From Achatina immaculata (taxonomy: Eukaryota > Mollusca > Gastropoda > Stylommatophora > Achatinidae): a DNA stretch of 64,000 bases. The notes under the pieces are model-generated. The model searched no databases and had not been told where the DNA came from. It worked only from the letters and a program-made list of their open reading frames with translations. A program made the translations under genes and the position numbers. Position 1 is the stretch's first letter; the number at the start of each line of letters is the position of its first letter. Where the stretch lies: assembly GCA_009760885.1 (NCBI GenBank), contig CM019718.1:26828133-26892132 (forward strand), written 5' to 3'. This document shows, one piece after another, positions 10,480-21,110 of this stretch.

Positions 10480-11504
10480 TGTACAGTTTAAATATTTTGC
10501 TACATGTCTCAACCATTTTAATTTTCTGCTAAGAACGCTTAATCAGCTGACACAAGAACTCTAAATGACATCTTAAGTGACAAGTTTCGCTTGCTCGGAC
10601 ACAAACACTGGACTGTGATCCTTAGTAAGAGATAACAATGCCTACAACCGCCATGCTTTAAACAGGAGAGATAATGCAGCCAATCAAAACGTTGACTCTC
10701 CTGCTAATTCCGTTCCGAGGTAACATCGAGGGGTCCTGACATGATGCAAAAGTTTCACAACAGCACCTGCCACGACCATGAGTTATGTAATACTTAGACG
10801 GGGGAATAAATGTTCTTTGCTTCTGCCCGAGTTACCTGTCACTTGAGACTGTTATTGTTTTTCTGCATGTTATTTTTAGTTGCGAAGATGTTACGTCGCT
10901 GTGGTATTTCTACTTGGAAAAAAGCGGCTGGGATCAACGTTACCCCATGGTTATGGAGCGTGGGGAGAAGATAGCTTCTTCAGCTCGCTTCAGGAATTAA
11001 TTACAGCCACTACGGTTCATCCCCCAATCAACTCTATGCTTATATTTCAAAATCAATACTACGGCGACCATCTCAAGAGGCGATCAAAACCCAGCCATCA
11101 GAAAGGATGGAGCTATTTCCTTTTATACGTGCGACGGAATATATTCCCTTCAGCCATTCCTAACTTTAGCAGCAGCACAGCGGCGCGGGGGCATGCACAG
11201 CAAACAAGAGGGATGCCAAAATGTAATCTGTGTATCATATGACACGCATCTGGACTGGGTGACAGGCGTGAGTGATATTCCATGCCAAAGGCTTGTACTA
11301 CCATGTCTCATCACTCTTTTGTCGGCAACTTCCACCTGTATTTAGATGAGGACGGTTACATGAAGATAAGAGTAACAAGCGAGTAGTGCTGCGAAAGTGA
11401 CATAATAACGGGGAGAAACGGTGTGTAGAATGTGAGGTTATAAAACAGCTTACACTAATTCCCAGACAGCATGTTTAATACACGGTCCTTCTCGTTTACA
11501 ACGT
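10480..11504. other. No gene recognised
   Basis: I see no repeat with a second copy in the window and no domain in the short overlapping frames at 10880-11335. Confidence 0.35.
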
Positions 11505-11900
11505 TAAACATATATAACTCCCCTTTTTAACATATGATTAAATTAAAAACGTCTTCCTTTTTAAAATGTTTAAAATGCAGTATTTCTTATTTAAAACGTT
11601 TAAAACTCAACACTTCTTATTTAAAACGTTTAAGGTCCCATTTAACATGTTTAACAGAGTGCAATTCCCATTTAAAATGTTTACACACATTATTTTCTAT
11701 TTAAATCGTTTAAACACTGTACTTCCCATTCAACATGTTAAACATTCTGCACTTCCCATTTAAGTTTACACACAGTACATCCTATTTAAAACTTTTAAAA
11801 CACAATACTTCCTGCTTAAAACTTTTAAAAACATATTATTTCTTAATTAAAACTTTTAAAACACAGTTCCTATTATTCAGAACGTTTAAAGCAGGGTATA
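11505..11900. repeat. AT-rich degenerate tandem repeat, about 30 bp
   Basis: Repeated units have the form TTATTTAAAACGTTTAAAAC followed by a short C-rich linker (CACTTC or similar). Units vary in length and sequence, indicating an old array. The plus-strand frames of F/K/T-rich peptide reflect the repeat and not a gene. Confidence 0.75.
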
Positions 11901-13671
11901 ATAATACGAGTATAACGAGAAATGTCAGAGAAGATGCAAACATCACAGTCTTATAAAACGTTATAATAAATATCCAACACCAAATAATAATACCTATAAA
12001 AAATCTCCTTTAAGTCAGTTCTGGATGACGTTACGATAATAGTAGCGTGCGAGCTGTTTCTTCTTCGTCTCTACTGGTTCACTCCATATCTACCGTTGTC
12101 TTCATCTTTCTCTCCAAAACCGACACCCCTTTTTTCCGTTTAACGTCTTGATATACCTTAAATAAGTAAGCTGTTTTATTACTTAATTAACTTCTAATAT
12201 TTCAACTATTTCAACAATCCTCTCTCTCTCTCTCTCTCTCTCTCCCTCTCTCACACACGCACATATTATACATTTGTTGGCTAAAAAACCTTATTTTATT
12301 CTTTCATTTATCCAACTCGGCAAGGATTTTAAAAGTTTTTTTCTTCTTTTGGGGAGGGGGGTTCTGTTATAAAACGGTTTGCCCACTCAATAAAAAAGAA
12401 AAAAAGTCTCTGTAAAACATAAGCGGTGGCTAGTAATGAGACGCACAAGAAAAGTGCATACGGCGCTGTAATGATGAGGAGATAAGCTCGGCCGGAAACA
12501 GACGTTATCTTCTACTTTTGTTTTCATGACTTACGTCGTAAATTGTCGCCAGAGAGACTGCACTACCGATTTCTGTCCTGGGCGAGTGTAGATGGAGGTG
12601 TTATTTGGCGTAATTATCACGGACAACGATATGAATCTGGGCATGTTAATATTATATCTTCTCGCTTTGCAACTACAAACTGCTTGTTGAACTAATTCAG
12701 CAATTACAACTAGCAATTGCCTACTGAAATACTTCAACATTTGCAACCAGTAACTGCTTGTTGAAATAATTCAGCACTTGCATCTTGCAAAAACTGTCTG
12801 TTGAATTAATTCAGTACACCGAAGATGGTTAAAGGTTGAAGTACTCCCCCACAGAGGTGGAGCTGGTTTAGCAGTTCTTTTTGTCTAGACTTCGCTCGTG
12901 GAGCTAAAAAAAAAACCCTGATAAAGCCACACCCCCCCCCCCCCCACCACCAACTCGACGCCTGCGTTTACCCCCCGCCCCCCTGTGTCTGTCACTATGG
13001 GCTCAGATCAAATTGCTGCATGGAGTTAACTAACCAACAAACACCGTGGGGTGAGGGGGGGGGAGGGGAAAGGCCGATGGTTTATTAAGACATCTGTAAA
13101 CGTCCGTGCTTTTTTTTTCTTAAAATGTGAAATAACGACGTCCATTTCTAAAATGGTTTGAGTTTCCTATTCCACGTATGTATGTTTGTACGTATGTATA
13201 TTTGTATGCATGTACGCACGCATATGTGCTCCATAAATCTTACGCTGAAGGCGAATATGCCCAAGATGATAAGATAATGAACATGAGAAGAGGGTTCTTG
13301 ACCATAAACTTCTAGCACTGCCACACAAACTATGATCGCGGGCCGATACAGCACGTGCAAGACCGGCGCTACGATGTGGAGCTTTTAATTATCATCACCA
13401 CGGGCCGCTGTGCGCATGACATAATAGGGTTATCTACCTTGTCTGGAACCAGACACCGCTTAAGGGGACAAAATAACGTCTGAGTGTGGCAATGTGGGTT
13501 ATCTGCGCCTGTCCGAGGCGGCGTTAGAAAAAGAAATTGAATTATATACGGCAGTGTATGCTCCTACCTGACTCAAGTACTGTTCATCCGTGTGCAAGAC
13601 TGCCAACATTGACGGGAAACTTCCAAATATAGATGCTCCTCGATTTATGATGTAGTAGCACACGGATAACT
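11901..13671. other. No gene recognised; several simple repeats
   Basis: A (CT)n run lies at about 12222-12251. A diverged tandem repeat of about 51 bp (ACTGCTTGTTGAA-TAATTCAGCA) spans about 12665-12815. Poly-C runs lie near 12932-12947. The frame at 13148-13360 has no recognisable domain. Confidence 0.4.
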
Positions 13672-13710
13672 GGTGTATAAGTATACACAACTAAGTATAA
13701 TATATAACAT

Positions 13711-14345
13711 GCTTGTGGGAAAGGGGAATGTTAGGTTTAACTGAATTGCTAGTTCAAACCATGTGGTTCCAGCGTCCTATATTCCTGAATGTAGCGGTTC
13801 TCATGCGCTAGGCGGCTTCTGTCATTGGCGTGGCACTGTTTGATGGCTGTTACCAGAAAATCAGATCTACAGCCACCTAAAGCAGAATCTTACCTATGCT
13901 GGCACCAGAAAATGTCATCGCTCTCGCTGTTACCTGCCCTGTAGACTGGGAAATGAAAACGATCACCTTTCCCAAAACTATCCTCACTCTCCATGAGGGA
14001 TACACATGCGAATCCTGTAATTTGATATATGCCATCGAATGCAAAAGATGAAGGATAAATTATATTACTAAAACTGGTCGCAGATTAGGTTACCGCATAC
14101 AGAAACATCTGTATGATATCACCCTGCATGTTTTGAAATCAGTCCCTACTCATTTCAATGGCCCCAACCACAGAGACAAATCTAATTTTCTGGTAACACC
14201 CATCAAACAATCCCAAGCCGATGACAGAAGCCGTCTAGCGCTTGAGAACCGGCTACATTCAGGAATATCGGACGCTGGAACCACATGGTTTGAATTCGCA
14301 ATTCAGTTACATTTAGCATTCCCCTCTTCCACGATCATATTCCCT
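13711..14345 (+). mobile_element. Penelope-like element relic with inverted flank
   Basis: A GIY-YIG-type coding relic (about 13887-14381, plus) is bracketed by an inverted repeat. The left arm at 13711-13829 is the reverse complement of 14219-14341, with long stretches in common such as TTCAAACCATGTGGTTCCAG against CTGGAACCACATGGTTTGAA. In the right arm the sequence encodes the end of the GIY-YIG region, so the left arm is an inverted copy of the element's own 3' part. Known: Penelope-like elements carry a C-terminal GIY-YIG nuclease and are often flanked by direct or inverted pseudo-LTRs. Confidence 0.75.
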
Positions 14346-14381
14346 CTACACCAAGTTTCATTCCTTTCTCACTTGGTATAA
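13887..14381 (+). pseudogene. GIY-YIG endonuclease domain of a Penelope-like element (broken)
   Basis: In one frame the plus strand reads a cysteine-rich lead (TCESCNLIYAIECKR), a TGA stop at 14049-14051, then YITKTGRRLGYRIQKH, PTHFNGPNHR and LALENRL. This matches the layout CxxCNxIYxIxCxxC..YIGETxRRLxxRxxEH...THFNxxxH...LExxLI of Penelope-like GIY-YIG domains. The helix arginine (in GRRLGYR) and the late glutamate (in LALENRL) remain. The YIGET core has become YITKT and one CxxC cysteine is lost at the stop, so the domain should be inactive. Reverse transcriptase sequence is not seen upstream. Confidence 0.75.
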
Positions 14382-14390
14382 TTAATTAAT

Positions 14391-15284
14391 TGTCACCCCC
14401 CCCCCCCAATATCCAAGCTGATCCCCTGCGAGGCGTACTACCCCCTCCCGCGTGGGAAGCGCTGCAGTTTAGTATACCACTTTCTATGTCAGCTTCTTTG
14501 TACTTCAAGGTTTATCTGTGTCTTTCTAAATAAATGTCTGAGTTCGCCCTGTCATATTTCTGTTATATACTGTACTCACATTTTATGTCTGCATCTCATT
14601 CTTCATGTATTTACAATTCGTTACACCAACCAACGTTTCAGTGACGTCGTATTGTACAATATATATAAGAATTCTAGAACACACAGAACTTCTTTAGTGT
14701 AAAACTACTTATTTTTAAATTCTGTGTACAAACAAAAAGATCCATTTTTATGCATGCCTGTCTATTGACAGTTAAGTTCTATATATTCACCCCCATGAAA
14801 TTCGCTTTACGTTTATTTCGCTGTCTGATGCGAAAGCGTTGATACAATTTATATACAGATATATAATTACTCCACTGTCTACTTATATTTGTGTCTTATC
14901 TGCTGTCACGTAGCTTATGCTTAATTACCTCTTTGTATTTTTATTTCTTCGCGGATCTGTTCCCGCATCTTTTTTATCTCTGTCCTGAAAAACGCATACC
15001 ACGTGCTCACACACGAGTGCAACAGTTTACTACTAAGAATGCAATCTTATATGGGTGTGCTCACACATAGAATGGAGAAAGTTTGCGAAGAAAGAAATAA
15101 AAGCAAAGATAACAATAGTTTCTTGGGGTGGGGAACAGAAAACACACCAAAAGATAATATAAGCAACAAATAATCGCGCAGCACATCTGGGTACTTTTGG
15201 AAAGTTTCTACCACATTTTCAGGTTGACAAGAGATCTATGTGAACAGTCAAGACCGTTATAGTTTATAATGTTCGATGGTGAAT
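14391..15284. other. No gene recognised
   Basis: A poly-C run lies at about 14396-14408. The rest is AT-rich sequence without a long open frame or a second copy in the window. It could be the 3' untranslated part of the Penelope-like element for some distance, but no second copy is available to test this. Confidence 0.35.
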
Positions 15285-15690
15285 TATTTTTTTTAAGGAG
15301 GCAATTTCAAAATCACGTGGTAACCACAACGGATGGAAGATGACGTAATAGAAACACGTTCGCAATGTCTGATGGGTAGTTCGAACACGCGCAGCGCAGC
15401 ACTGCGCTCGACCCTTAGTTTGTGATCAAACAAACATGGATGCTCCGCATTGGTATTGTCCTTTTGTTGAACACGGCGCCTTAGTGGGATTTCTTTGGGC
15501 AGAGGGAATGAAACCCGCTGAAACTCACCACAAGATGTTGGCATAGTACGGAAGTAAAAACAGAATGACTCGGTAAAAGTTTATGAAAGATTAAAGCTTC
15601 CTCCCCACTCCCCCCAATGTTGACGCCAGGCCAGATCGATCTTCGTCGGTTACACTCGTTCTTCCCACTTTACAATGAGTTCTGTCCATC
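15285..15690. mobile_element. Mariner-family transposase relic, rearranged
   Basis: The plus strand at 15475-15590 reads FLWAEGMKPAETHHKML, stop, YGSKNRMTR, which is the N-terminal helix-turn-helix start of a mariner-type transposase with stops. The segment that should follow it (CKVGRTSVTDEDRSG) is encoded on the minus strand at about 15600-15690. An inversion breakpoint therefore seems to lie near 15595. The upstream non-coding part is related to 48318-48590, the start of another mariner copy. No DDD catalytic core is present. Confidence 0.65.
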
Positions 15691-16427
15691 GATTCTTGTC
15701 CGTCAAAGGTCAGAACCAAATGGACATACACCATGAAATGCAAGCATTTACAGTGTACTGTGATAAATGCTCGCGGAAGGTTCATGTCTATTACTAGTTT
15801 ACGAAGCTCAAGACAGACATAAGCTTACACGACGCCGACCGTCCTGGGCAAAGCACACGAGAGATGCTGTGCACCGGCAACCTGGAAGTCAGAACAGAGA
15901 GTTTTTTTCTTACTGGAATTCAGGTGCTGGTTCACAGGTGGCGCAAATGCACTGCAAAGCGGCCCGGGGGGGGGGGGGGGGGGAAGGGGAGACGACACTG
16001 TATTCCGACACAAGGATGTTGTTTTTCCTGTACTAGATAAAAGTTTCGTGTAGTTCCCATTTTCTAACTTTCATATGCTTCACCCCCCCCCCTACCCCCC
16101 CCCCCCACCCCCGTAAAATCCAATCGAAGCTTCGCATTTTAAGAATGCGTGGGCTTGGCCTGATTCTGTGTACAAAAGTAAAAATAATTTTAATACCCAG
16201 ACTTGCTGTAGGGTCATCCACAATAACCGGATGTGATACAGTATCGATATGGCATAAAACAATTTCAGTTTCCGCAGCAAACGAACACACGTGTGTGGCG
16301 TGAGACTGTGAGCAGCATTCCACACACACTATACGAATTACTGACTTTATGCGTTTGGAATTTTATCCATACTAAATTAGGTTAAATCGTTCCGAGCTCT
16401 GTCATAACATTATTATACTGTATATAC
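15691..16427. other. No gene recognised
   Basis: Poly-G/poly-C runs at about 15965-15983 and 16084-16110 dominate. Open frames on either strand pass through these runs and show no domain. Confidence 0.35.
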
Positions 16428-16613
16428 CAATGGTTCTCAAAGTGTGAGAAAACGGGGGCGGGTAAAAGATCCAAGGCGGCTACAAGGGAAAACGGTGTGG
16501 CAGGAGAGCCATTCCAAAAGCAATTCTGTGAAGAAAGTTGAGGCATGGCATCACGGATGTTGTCACAGGGACAAGAGGTAGCAGCATAGAACAAGTCTAG
16601 AACCACTAGTGTG
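16428..16613. mobile_element. Possible non-autonomous hAT-like element
   Basis: The left end reads CAATGGTTCTCAAAGTGTG. The right end, in reverse complement, reads CTAGTGGTTCTAGACTTG. The ends are imperfect inverted repeats resembling the TGGTTCTCAAA termini of hAT-type non-autonomous elements. The interior has no coding capacity. Assignment rests only on these short ends. Confidence 0.35.
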
Positions 16614-16687
16614 CCTTGTCTTTAATCTCACTGGAACAGCGAACTGTCTTCCTTTGCAACCGATTCGGTGAAGCCGTTGAGGAACAG

Positions 16688-16985
16688 CATCGTGTCGGAT
16701 TAAGAGCAGGTCAGTCCCTATGTGCAGCTGAAAACCAGAGAGTGTGCAATTTTCTTTAGCAGATTCGACCGCCGTGGTGAACTAGGCCTGTTACTGGGGG
16801 TACGGGCGGGTGTGGGGGGGGGAGGAGGGGGGAGCACGCAGGGTCTTGCTCTGCTATGGTTTGCCAACCCTGACGGCGGCATGTCAGCTATGGGTCGCTG
16901 ATTTTTCCAAATCGAACAGCGTCTTCAGCCCCTCCACTGGTAAACATTATCCGTATTTTCCGTGTCAAATGCTTCGAACTGCAGT
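16688..16985 (+). repeat. Unclassified dispersed repeat R1, copy 2
   Basis: Related to 8043-8345 over most of its length: ATCGTGTCGGATTAAG, CTAGGCCTGTTACTG, CATGTCAGCTATGGGTCGC. A G-rich expansion at about 16807-16830 is private to this copy. Confidence 0.6.
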
Positions 16986-17699
16986 TAAATAAATTAATTT
17001 CAGTTCTCATACATGTCATCATAAGAGAGCACTGGCAAAACAAGAACTCTACTCAGATCATCTGTTGTACATTCACACAATCTCAACAACAACAACAACA
17101 ACATGTCGCAATACACAGCCACAGCAGGAGACAAGCTGCGGCGCCGACCTTGACATTAAATCGGTACAGACAAACTCCCACAGCTCCATAGCATTGTAAT
17201 GCTTTGGAAGAGGTCAAGGTCTCCCCCTGCACTGTTTGTACTTCAAGTGTGACGAAATTCGGGGGTGGTGAGGAGGGAAGGGGTGGCGGGGAGGGAGAAA
17301 AGCATTCTTTTCACCAGCTGTGACATTTACGGCTGCTCTATTTCAACATGCACAAAATGCTTTTTTTTCTCGTTACTTCTGACTGCTATGAACTTCACGT
17401 ACAACTCTCCCAGACCACCAAAGAATAAAAAGAAAAAATAAATAAATACACACAATTTTAAAAAAAATTCTGTCAACGAGCGGATGCGACAATCTACATA
17501 TCTGAAGCATATAAATCGAAAGTAAATGTTAGATATGTTTTTCATGGTAACTGAAGATATTGGCGGTTCTACGATGAGACTAAATCAAACAGACTGAGTA
17601 ATGGATAGCTATTTAGTAAAATTAAATGTCATACAGTGACTAACCAAGGCTGCATCTGTATTGTACTAGCACTTTTTTTTTTTTTTTTGTCCAAGGAGG
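16986..17699. other. No gene recognised
   Basis: An (AAC)n run lies near 17087-17103 and a poly-T run near 17671-17688. No domain is seen in the frame at 17327-17545. Confidence 0.35.
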
Positions 17700-18110
17700 C
17701 TGTTTTCAAGCAGGCAGATTTCACCAGTTATGGGCTTTGAGTAATGCACCATCAAGTTCAGTAGTTCTTCTCATTGCTGGCTCTACCAATGTTGGACTTA
17801 GCACAGTAACAGCTACAGTAACATCTAGCAATATCTGTGTTCTAGGGTTCAGCTTCCTTGTGCATGCATCTTCTAACTCCAAGTCCTCAAAACTACGCTG
17901 CAGAGTCGCTCGCCACGTGGCTCGATCTCTCGCCAAGTTCTTCCTAGACCTTGTGGGGCTGACAGAAAAATCTCGCGCTGATGACTTACAAATATCTTTT
18001 GTATCTCAGTTTAGGTCTACCACGTGCCTTCTTTTCCTCCGTAAGATCCACACACAAAACCTGCTAGGAAATATGGCTACCATCTTTTCTTGCCACATGA
18101 CCCAGCCATC
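17700..18110 (-). mobile_element. LINE-F C-terminal region, copy 2
   Basis: The minus strand encodes, across frameshifts, GRPKLRYKDICKS, then NLARDRATWRATLQRSFED, then a Cys-containing tail ending NIGRASNEKNY and a stop. This order (GRPxLRYKDxCKxD, AxDRxxWR, CxxC...IGRxSHxR) is the standard C-terminus of a widespread invertebrate LINE type. It is a broken copy related to 9480-9745. Confidence 0.7.
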
Positions 18111-18122
18111 ACCTGTCGCTCA

Positions 18123-18123
18123 G

Positions 18124-18155
<32 letters not shown>

Positions 18156-18174
18156 CGCGCGCGCGTGTGTGTGT
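18123..18174. repeat. (GT)n microsatellite with GC core
   Basis: GT dinucleotides, with a short GCGCGCGCG interruption near 18156-18166, abut the left SINE arm. Confidence 0.9.
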
Positions 18175-18557
18175 CCTCAATAGCTAAATCGCTAAGATGC
18201 ACCTCAGTTGGAAGACCGCGGGTTCATTCCGGGACGGGGATTTAAAAAAGAAAAAAAAAGCAAGAACTCACAAGACCTCTGGGAGTCAAGACCCGAAGAG
18301 GCCCACCCCCCTTAGAATGTCAGGAGTTTAGTAGGGCCGAAACACTTCCCTGGTTGGGAAAGAAGAAGCTTCCTCTGACGATCTGATGGAATTGTGTTGT
18401 TGTTCCGCTCTCTACAGCAGTTTTCTCTAAGAAAGGTGTGCCCCTCAGGATCACGACTCCCAAAGGTCTTGTGAGTTGTTTTTTTTTTTTTTCTTTCTGC
18501 CATCTTCCAACTGGCCCTGCACTTCGAAGTGCATCTTATGGATTTAGCTACGGAGGT
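18175..18557. mobile_element. Inverted pair of tRNA-derived SINE-like repeats
   Basis: The plus-strand copy (18175-18308) starts CCTCAATAGCTAAATCGCTA, contains a box-B-like GGGTTCATTCC, a poly-A stretch and then AACTCACAAGACCTCTGGGA. The minus-strand copy (18409-18557) has the same order: TAGCTAAATCCATAAGATGC, CAGTTGGAAGAT, poly-A, AACTCACAAGACCTTTGGGA. The minus copy extends further into GGGGCACACCTTTC. About 100 bp separates the arms. A tRNA-like promoter is suggested by box B only; box A is weak. Confidence 0.6.
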
Positions 18558-18604
18558 CCGGTATTAGGTGTGCCAAACGAAATTATTTAAGTTCTCAGTG
18601 CTTG

Positions 18605-19030
18605 TTACGCACGTTCCACAGCCAGCGTGAGGCCTGTTCTGCTGTTTCTGAAAGGCTTTTCAATGCCCTTGCTCTTGCTTGTCCCTTTATGCCCAGTTGC
18701 TTACACAGGTCGTATGCTGATATTGATACAAATCCTCTCGTTCCCACTTCTACAGCTATCACTTTTGCCCTGCCTCCTGCCTAGCAGATTGACCAGATCA
18801 TTGTACTTCTCACATCTGATTAGATGCTGCTCCGCTAGTCTTGTTTCGTACGGAGCCGTTTGCTCGATCATTATTAGTTTCTGTTGTGCTATGGAGTACA
18901 CTACTATGTCTGGTCCCATTCTTGGCGGCAGTCAGGTATAATATTCTTTCTGTTAGCTCCACTATCACATCCAAGTCATTTCCACCATCTAACAGTGATG
19001 GTAAGGGAATGTACCTGATTTCAATATTCG
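18605..19030 (-). mobile_element. Retroelement fragment with PD-(D/E)XK-like motif
   Basis: The minus strand encodes MGPDIVVYSIAQQKLIMIEQ and TAPYET, then RCEKYNDLV, and after one frameshift VIAVEVGTRGF, a helical stretch and TAEQASRWLWN followed by a stop. The arrangement (R/G)PDIVxxS..(11-14 residues)..xxVELTxPxE, then PVEVGxRGF and AAExASxWLW is familiar from uncharacterised invertebrate and fish retroelement proteins. The PD...E spacing resembles restriction-like endonucleases. The nuclease reading is inference. The copy is broken by a frameshift. Confidence 0.6.
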
Positions 19031-19035
19031 AAATT

Positions 19036-19042
19036 GTGTATG

Positions 19043-19074
<32 letters not shown>

Positions 19075-19092
19075 TGTATGTATATATATATA
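19036..19092. repeat. (TATG)n microsatellite
   Basis: TATG tetranucleotides pass into TATATA at the right end, directly abutting the LINE-G fragment. Confidence 0.9.
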
Positions 19093-19094
19093 CA

Positions 19095-19350
19095 GTCAGT
19101 CACTCATTTGAACGTCCCTTGCGGAACTTTGCCTCCCTAACAGCTATCCTGTATGCCTCTCGGCTGTAAGCAAGATGCCCTGCTGCTCATTCATCCATTT
19201 GCAGATCCTCAACGATGTCTTGCAGCCATCTTCGCCTTGGTCTTCCTCTCTCTCTTTTTCCCATTACGTACCCTTCCGCAATGGTCTTCTCTAAATTATC
19301 ATGACGTTTAATATATTGAAAATATTTAAGTTTTCTGTTTAATCTTCTTT
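19095..19350 (-). mobile_element. LINE-G 3' coding end, copy 1
   Basis: The minus strand translates to a YFxxIKRHDNLEKTI-type segment followed by GKRERGRPRRRW, LQDIVEDL and a C-terminal tail. This is the post-RT C-terminal region common in invertebrate LINEs. 40385-40622 is a second copy in the same orientation, sharing for example CATGACGTTTAAT and CTTGGTCTTCCTCTCT. Both are 5'-truncated. Confidence 0.7.
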
Positions 19351-19363
19351 ATTAGCCAGTCTT

Positions 19364-19365
<2 letters not shown>

Positions 19366-19406
<41 letters not shown>
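19366..19406. repeat. (AT)n microsatellite
   Basis: About 20 TA repeats without interruption. Confidence 0.95.
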
Positions 19407-19410
<4 letters not shown>

Positions 19411-19599
19411 CGTAATGAACGAAGCAGTTATATACTTGATGCCAAGCGTATGCGTAAGCTGATACCTGACCTTCCAACTGTAGTCGCTCCATTATCATCT
19501 GTATCAGAGCACACACCATGGAAAAGCAGATTATACACAAATAACTATTCAGACTGAAGTGAAAGGTGTGCAGAATGATGAGATGCAGAGCAGTCTTGT

Positions 19600-20440
19600 A
19601 AGATCAACAGCCACACTTAGATGACAAATATCCATCTGACACCTGGATACGTGTGTATTACAGACGGATCAGCACACAACGCCGTAAAGAATGGAGGGGC
19701 AGGAGCACATATTGTATATCCAAACAACACCGCTGACAAGATTTCCATACCCACTGGAAAATACTGCAACAGCTCTGGTGCTGAAGTTAGGGCAATTATT
19801 GCTGCAGTTGAAAAACTATCAGACTCCAGAATTGATACATGTCCTGTAGTAATTCTCACAGATGCAAGATCAGTACTGGAAGCTCTTCAGTGCAACAAAC
19901 TACCAGACCTTAAGGATGCCTTGTCAAAAATTGGCTTACAACACGGAGTCATCCTCCAGTGGATTCCCTCCCACTGTGGGATACCAGGCAATGAGAAAGC
20001 TGACCGTCTAGCCGAAGATGGCACTGAAATGGAGCAACCAAACATACCAATCACCTATAATCAGAATAAAAGCATGACAGAAACCTACAGGAAGCCACAA
20101 ACACCACCACATGATGACTGTCACATGCTAAACAGAAAGGAACAAGTCACCATTTTCCTTCTCCGAACAGGACACAACCGACTCCGAATTCATATGTATA
20201 CAAGGTTTAAGGTTGGTACTACTAATCTATGAACCTGTGCCCAGGTGCCCCAAACTGTGGAACATATCCTCCAAAACTGCACCAATTATGAGACACTGAG
20301 AAATAATTACTGGCTCAGTGAAACCACTAAAAAAGATCAGCTCTATGGTTCCATACATGAATTACAAAAAAAACAGTGAAATTTATCCAAGAGACAGGAC
20401 TGCGGATATAGATAGACAATGCGAACGAAGAAGAAGAAGA
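19600..20440 (+). mobile_element. LINE-E 3' part with RNase H domain
   Basis: The fragment holds the RNase H frame (19621-20232), an in-frame stop, then a continuing C-terminal segment in another frame (QTVEHILQNC, YETLR, YGSIHELQKK). It ends in a 3' UTR with GGATATAGATAGACAATG and a (GAA)n tail at about 20425-20440. Pieces of the same family are at 24262-24312 and 42345-42570. The RT region is missing, so the copy is 5'-truncated. Confidence 0.8.
19621..20232 (+). pseudogene. RNase H domain of LINE-E (broken at the C-terminus)
   Basis: In retrotransposition this domain removes RNA from RNA-DNA hybrids. The RNase HI active-site pattern is visible: D15 in CITDGSA, E55 in SGAEVRAI, D81 in ILTDARS, H118 in IPSHCG and D128 in GNEKADRLA. 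All expected catalytic residues are present. The frame ends at 20232; the zinc-knuckle-like end of the family protein (a CxxC pair before EHILQNC) lies past the stop and is damaged. The initial ATG sits inside the domain's natural N-terminal side, so it is not a native start. This is a transposon fragment and not a cellular RNase H gene: there are no introns or flanking exons, and other fragments of the family occur. Confidence 0.75.
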
Positions 20441-20679
20441 AGATATACTTGATGAAAAACCACATAATATGCCTGACTCCGATAAATAAACCGGTGGACT
20501 AAATCTGAGATGGTTACATCAAAAAAAACGCAAGCTAATTACTGAGACTAAATGACACAGAGTGGCATACAAATGAAAAAAAAAACTATTTACTAAACCT
20601 AAATCTCACTGTAAAATAAATTGCTAAGTACTGTTACAAAATAACTGTGGGTAACGAAAGAAACAAAACTGATACATCA

Positions 20680-21110
20680 TCATCATCATGCTCCTTCTTC
20701 AGAACGAAGGCTCGCGACAACGAACCTCCAGTTTTCTCGCTCCTTCGCGTTAATGGTGAACCCAGCCAGGCTTTGTTGTGTCCATTCTTCTGTTATCTTC
20801 CCATCTACGTCTCCGTCTACCTCTCTTTTTTTCCTGCTAGTATGGTCCTTCAGTATATTGTTACGTCTTTTGATATAGCCAGAGTATTTTATTTTCTTCG
20901 TCCTCACTTCTCTGAGAAGTTCACATTGCACTTGAGGCTGTTCTAAAATTTCTGCATTTGTTCTTTTAATGTTACATGATGTAGTTTTCTGTAAAAGCCA
21001 CATTTCTACTGCATTAATTTGTCTCTTCCAGCGTTTTTATTAGAGTCCAGGTTTCTTTTCCATACAATAAAACAGAGTAGATATAGCATTTAACAATGCT
21101 ACTTGTTATC
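20680..21110 (-). mobile_element. LINE-H 3' coding end, copy 1
   Basis: The minus-strand frame (20686-21003) reads a degraded LINE C-terminus: QCELLREVRTKKIKYSGYIK, RRNNIL, a basic stretch and NAKERENWRFVVASLRSEEG, followed by a stop and a (GAT)n tail (plus-strand CATCATCATCAT near 20678-20690). A second copy is at 41549-41960 in the same orientation, sharing TCTCTGAGAAGTTCAC and CATTTGTTCTTTT. Both are 5'-truncated. Confidence 0.7.

Noticed and set aside
9843..14345. Hammerhead ribozyme near the Penelope-like sequences
   Set aside because: Penelope-like elements often carry one, so I looked for the CTGATGA and GAAA core. I did not find a convincing core in R2 or the Penelope-like flanks by eye.
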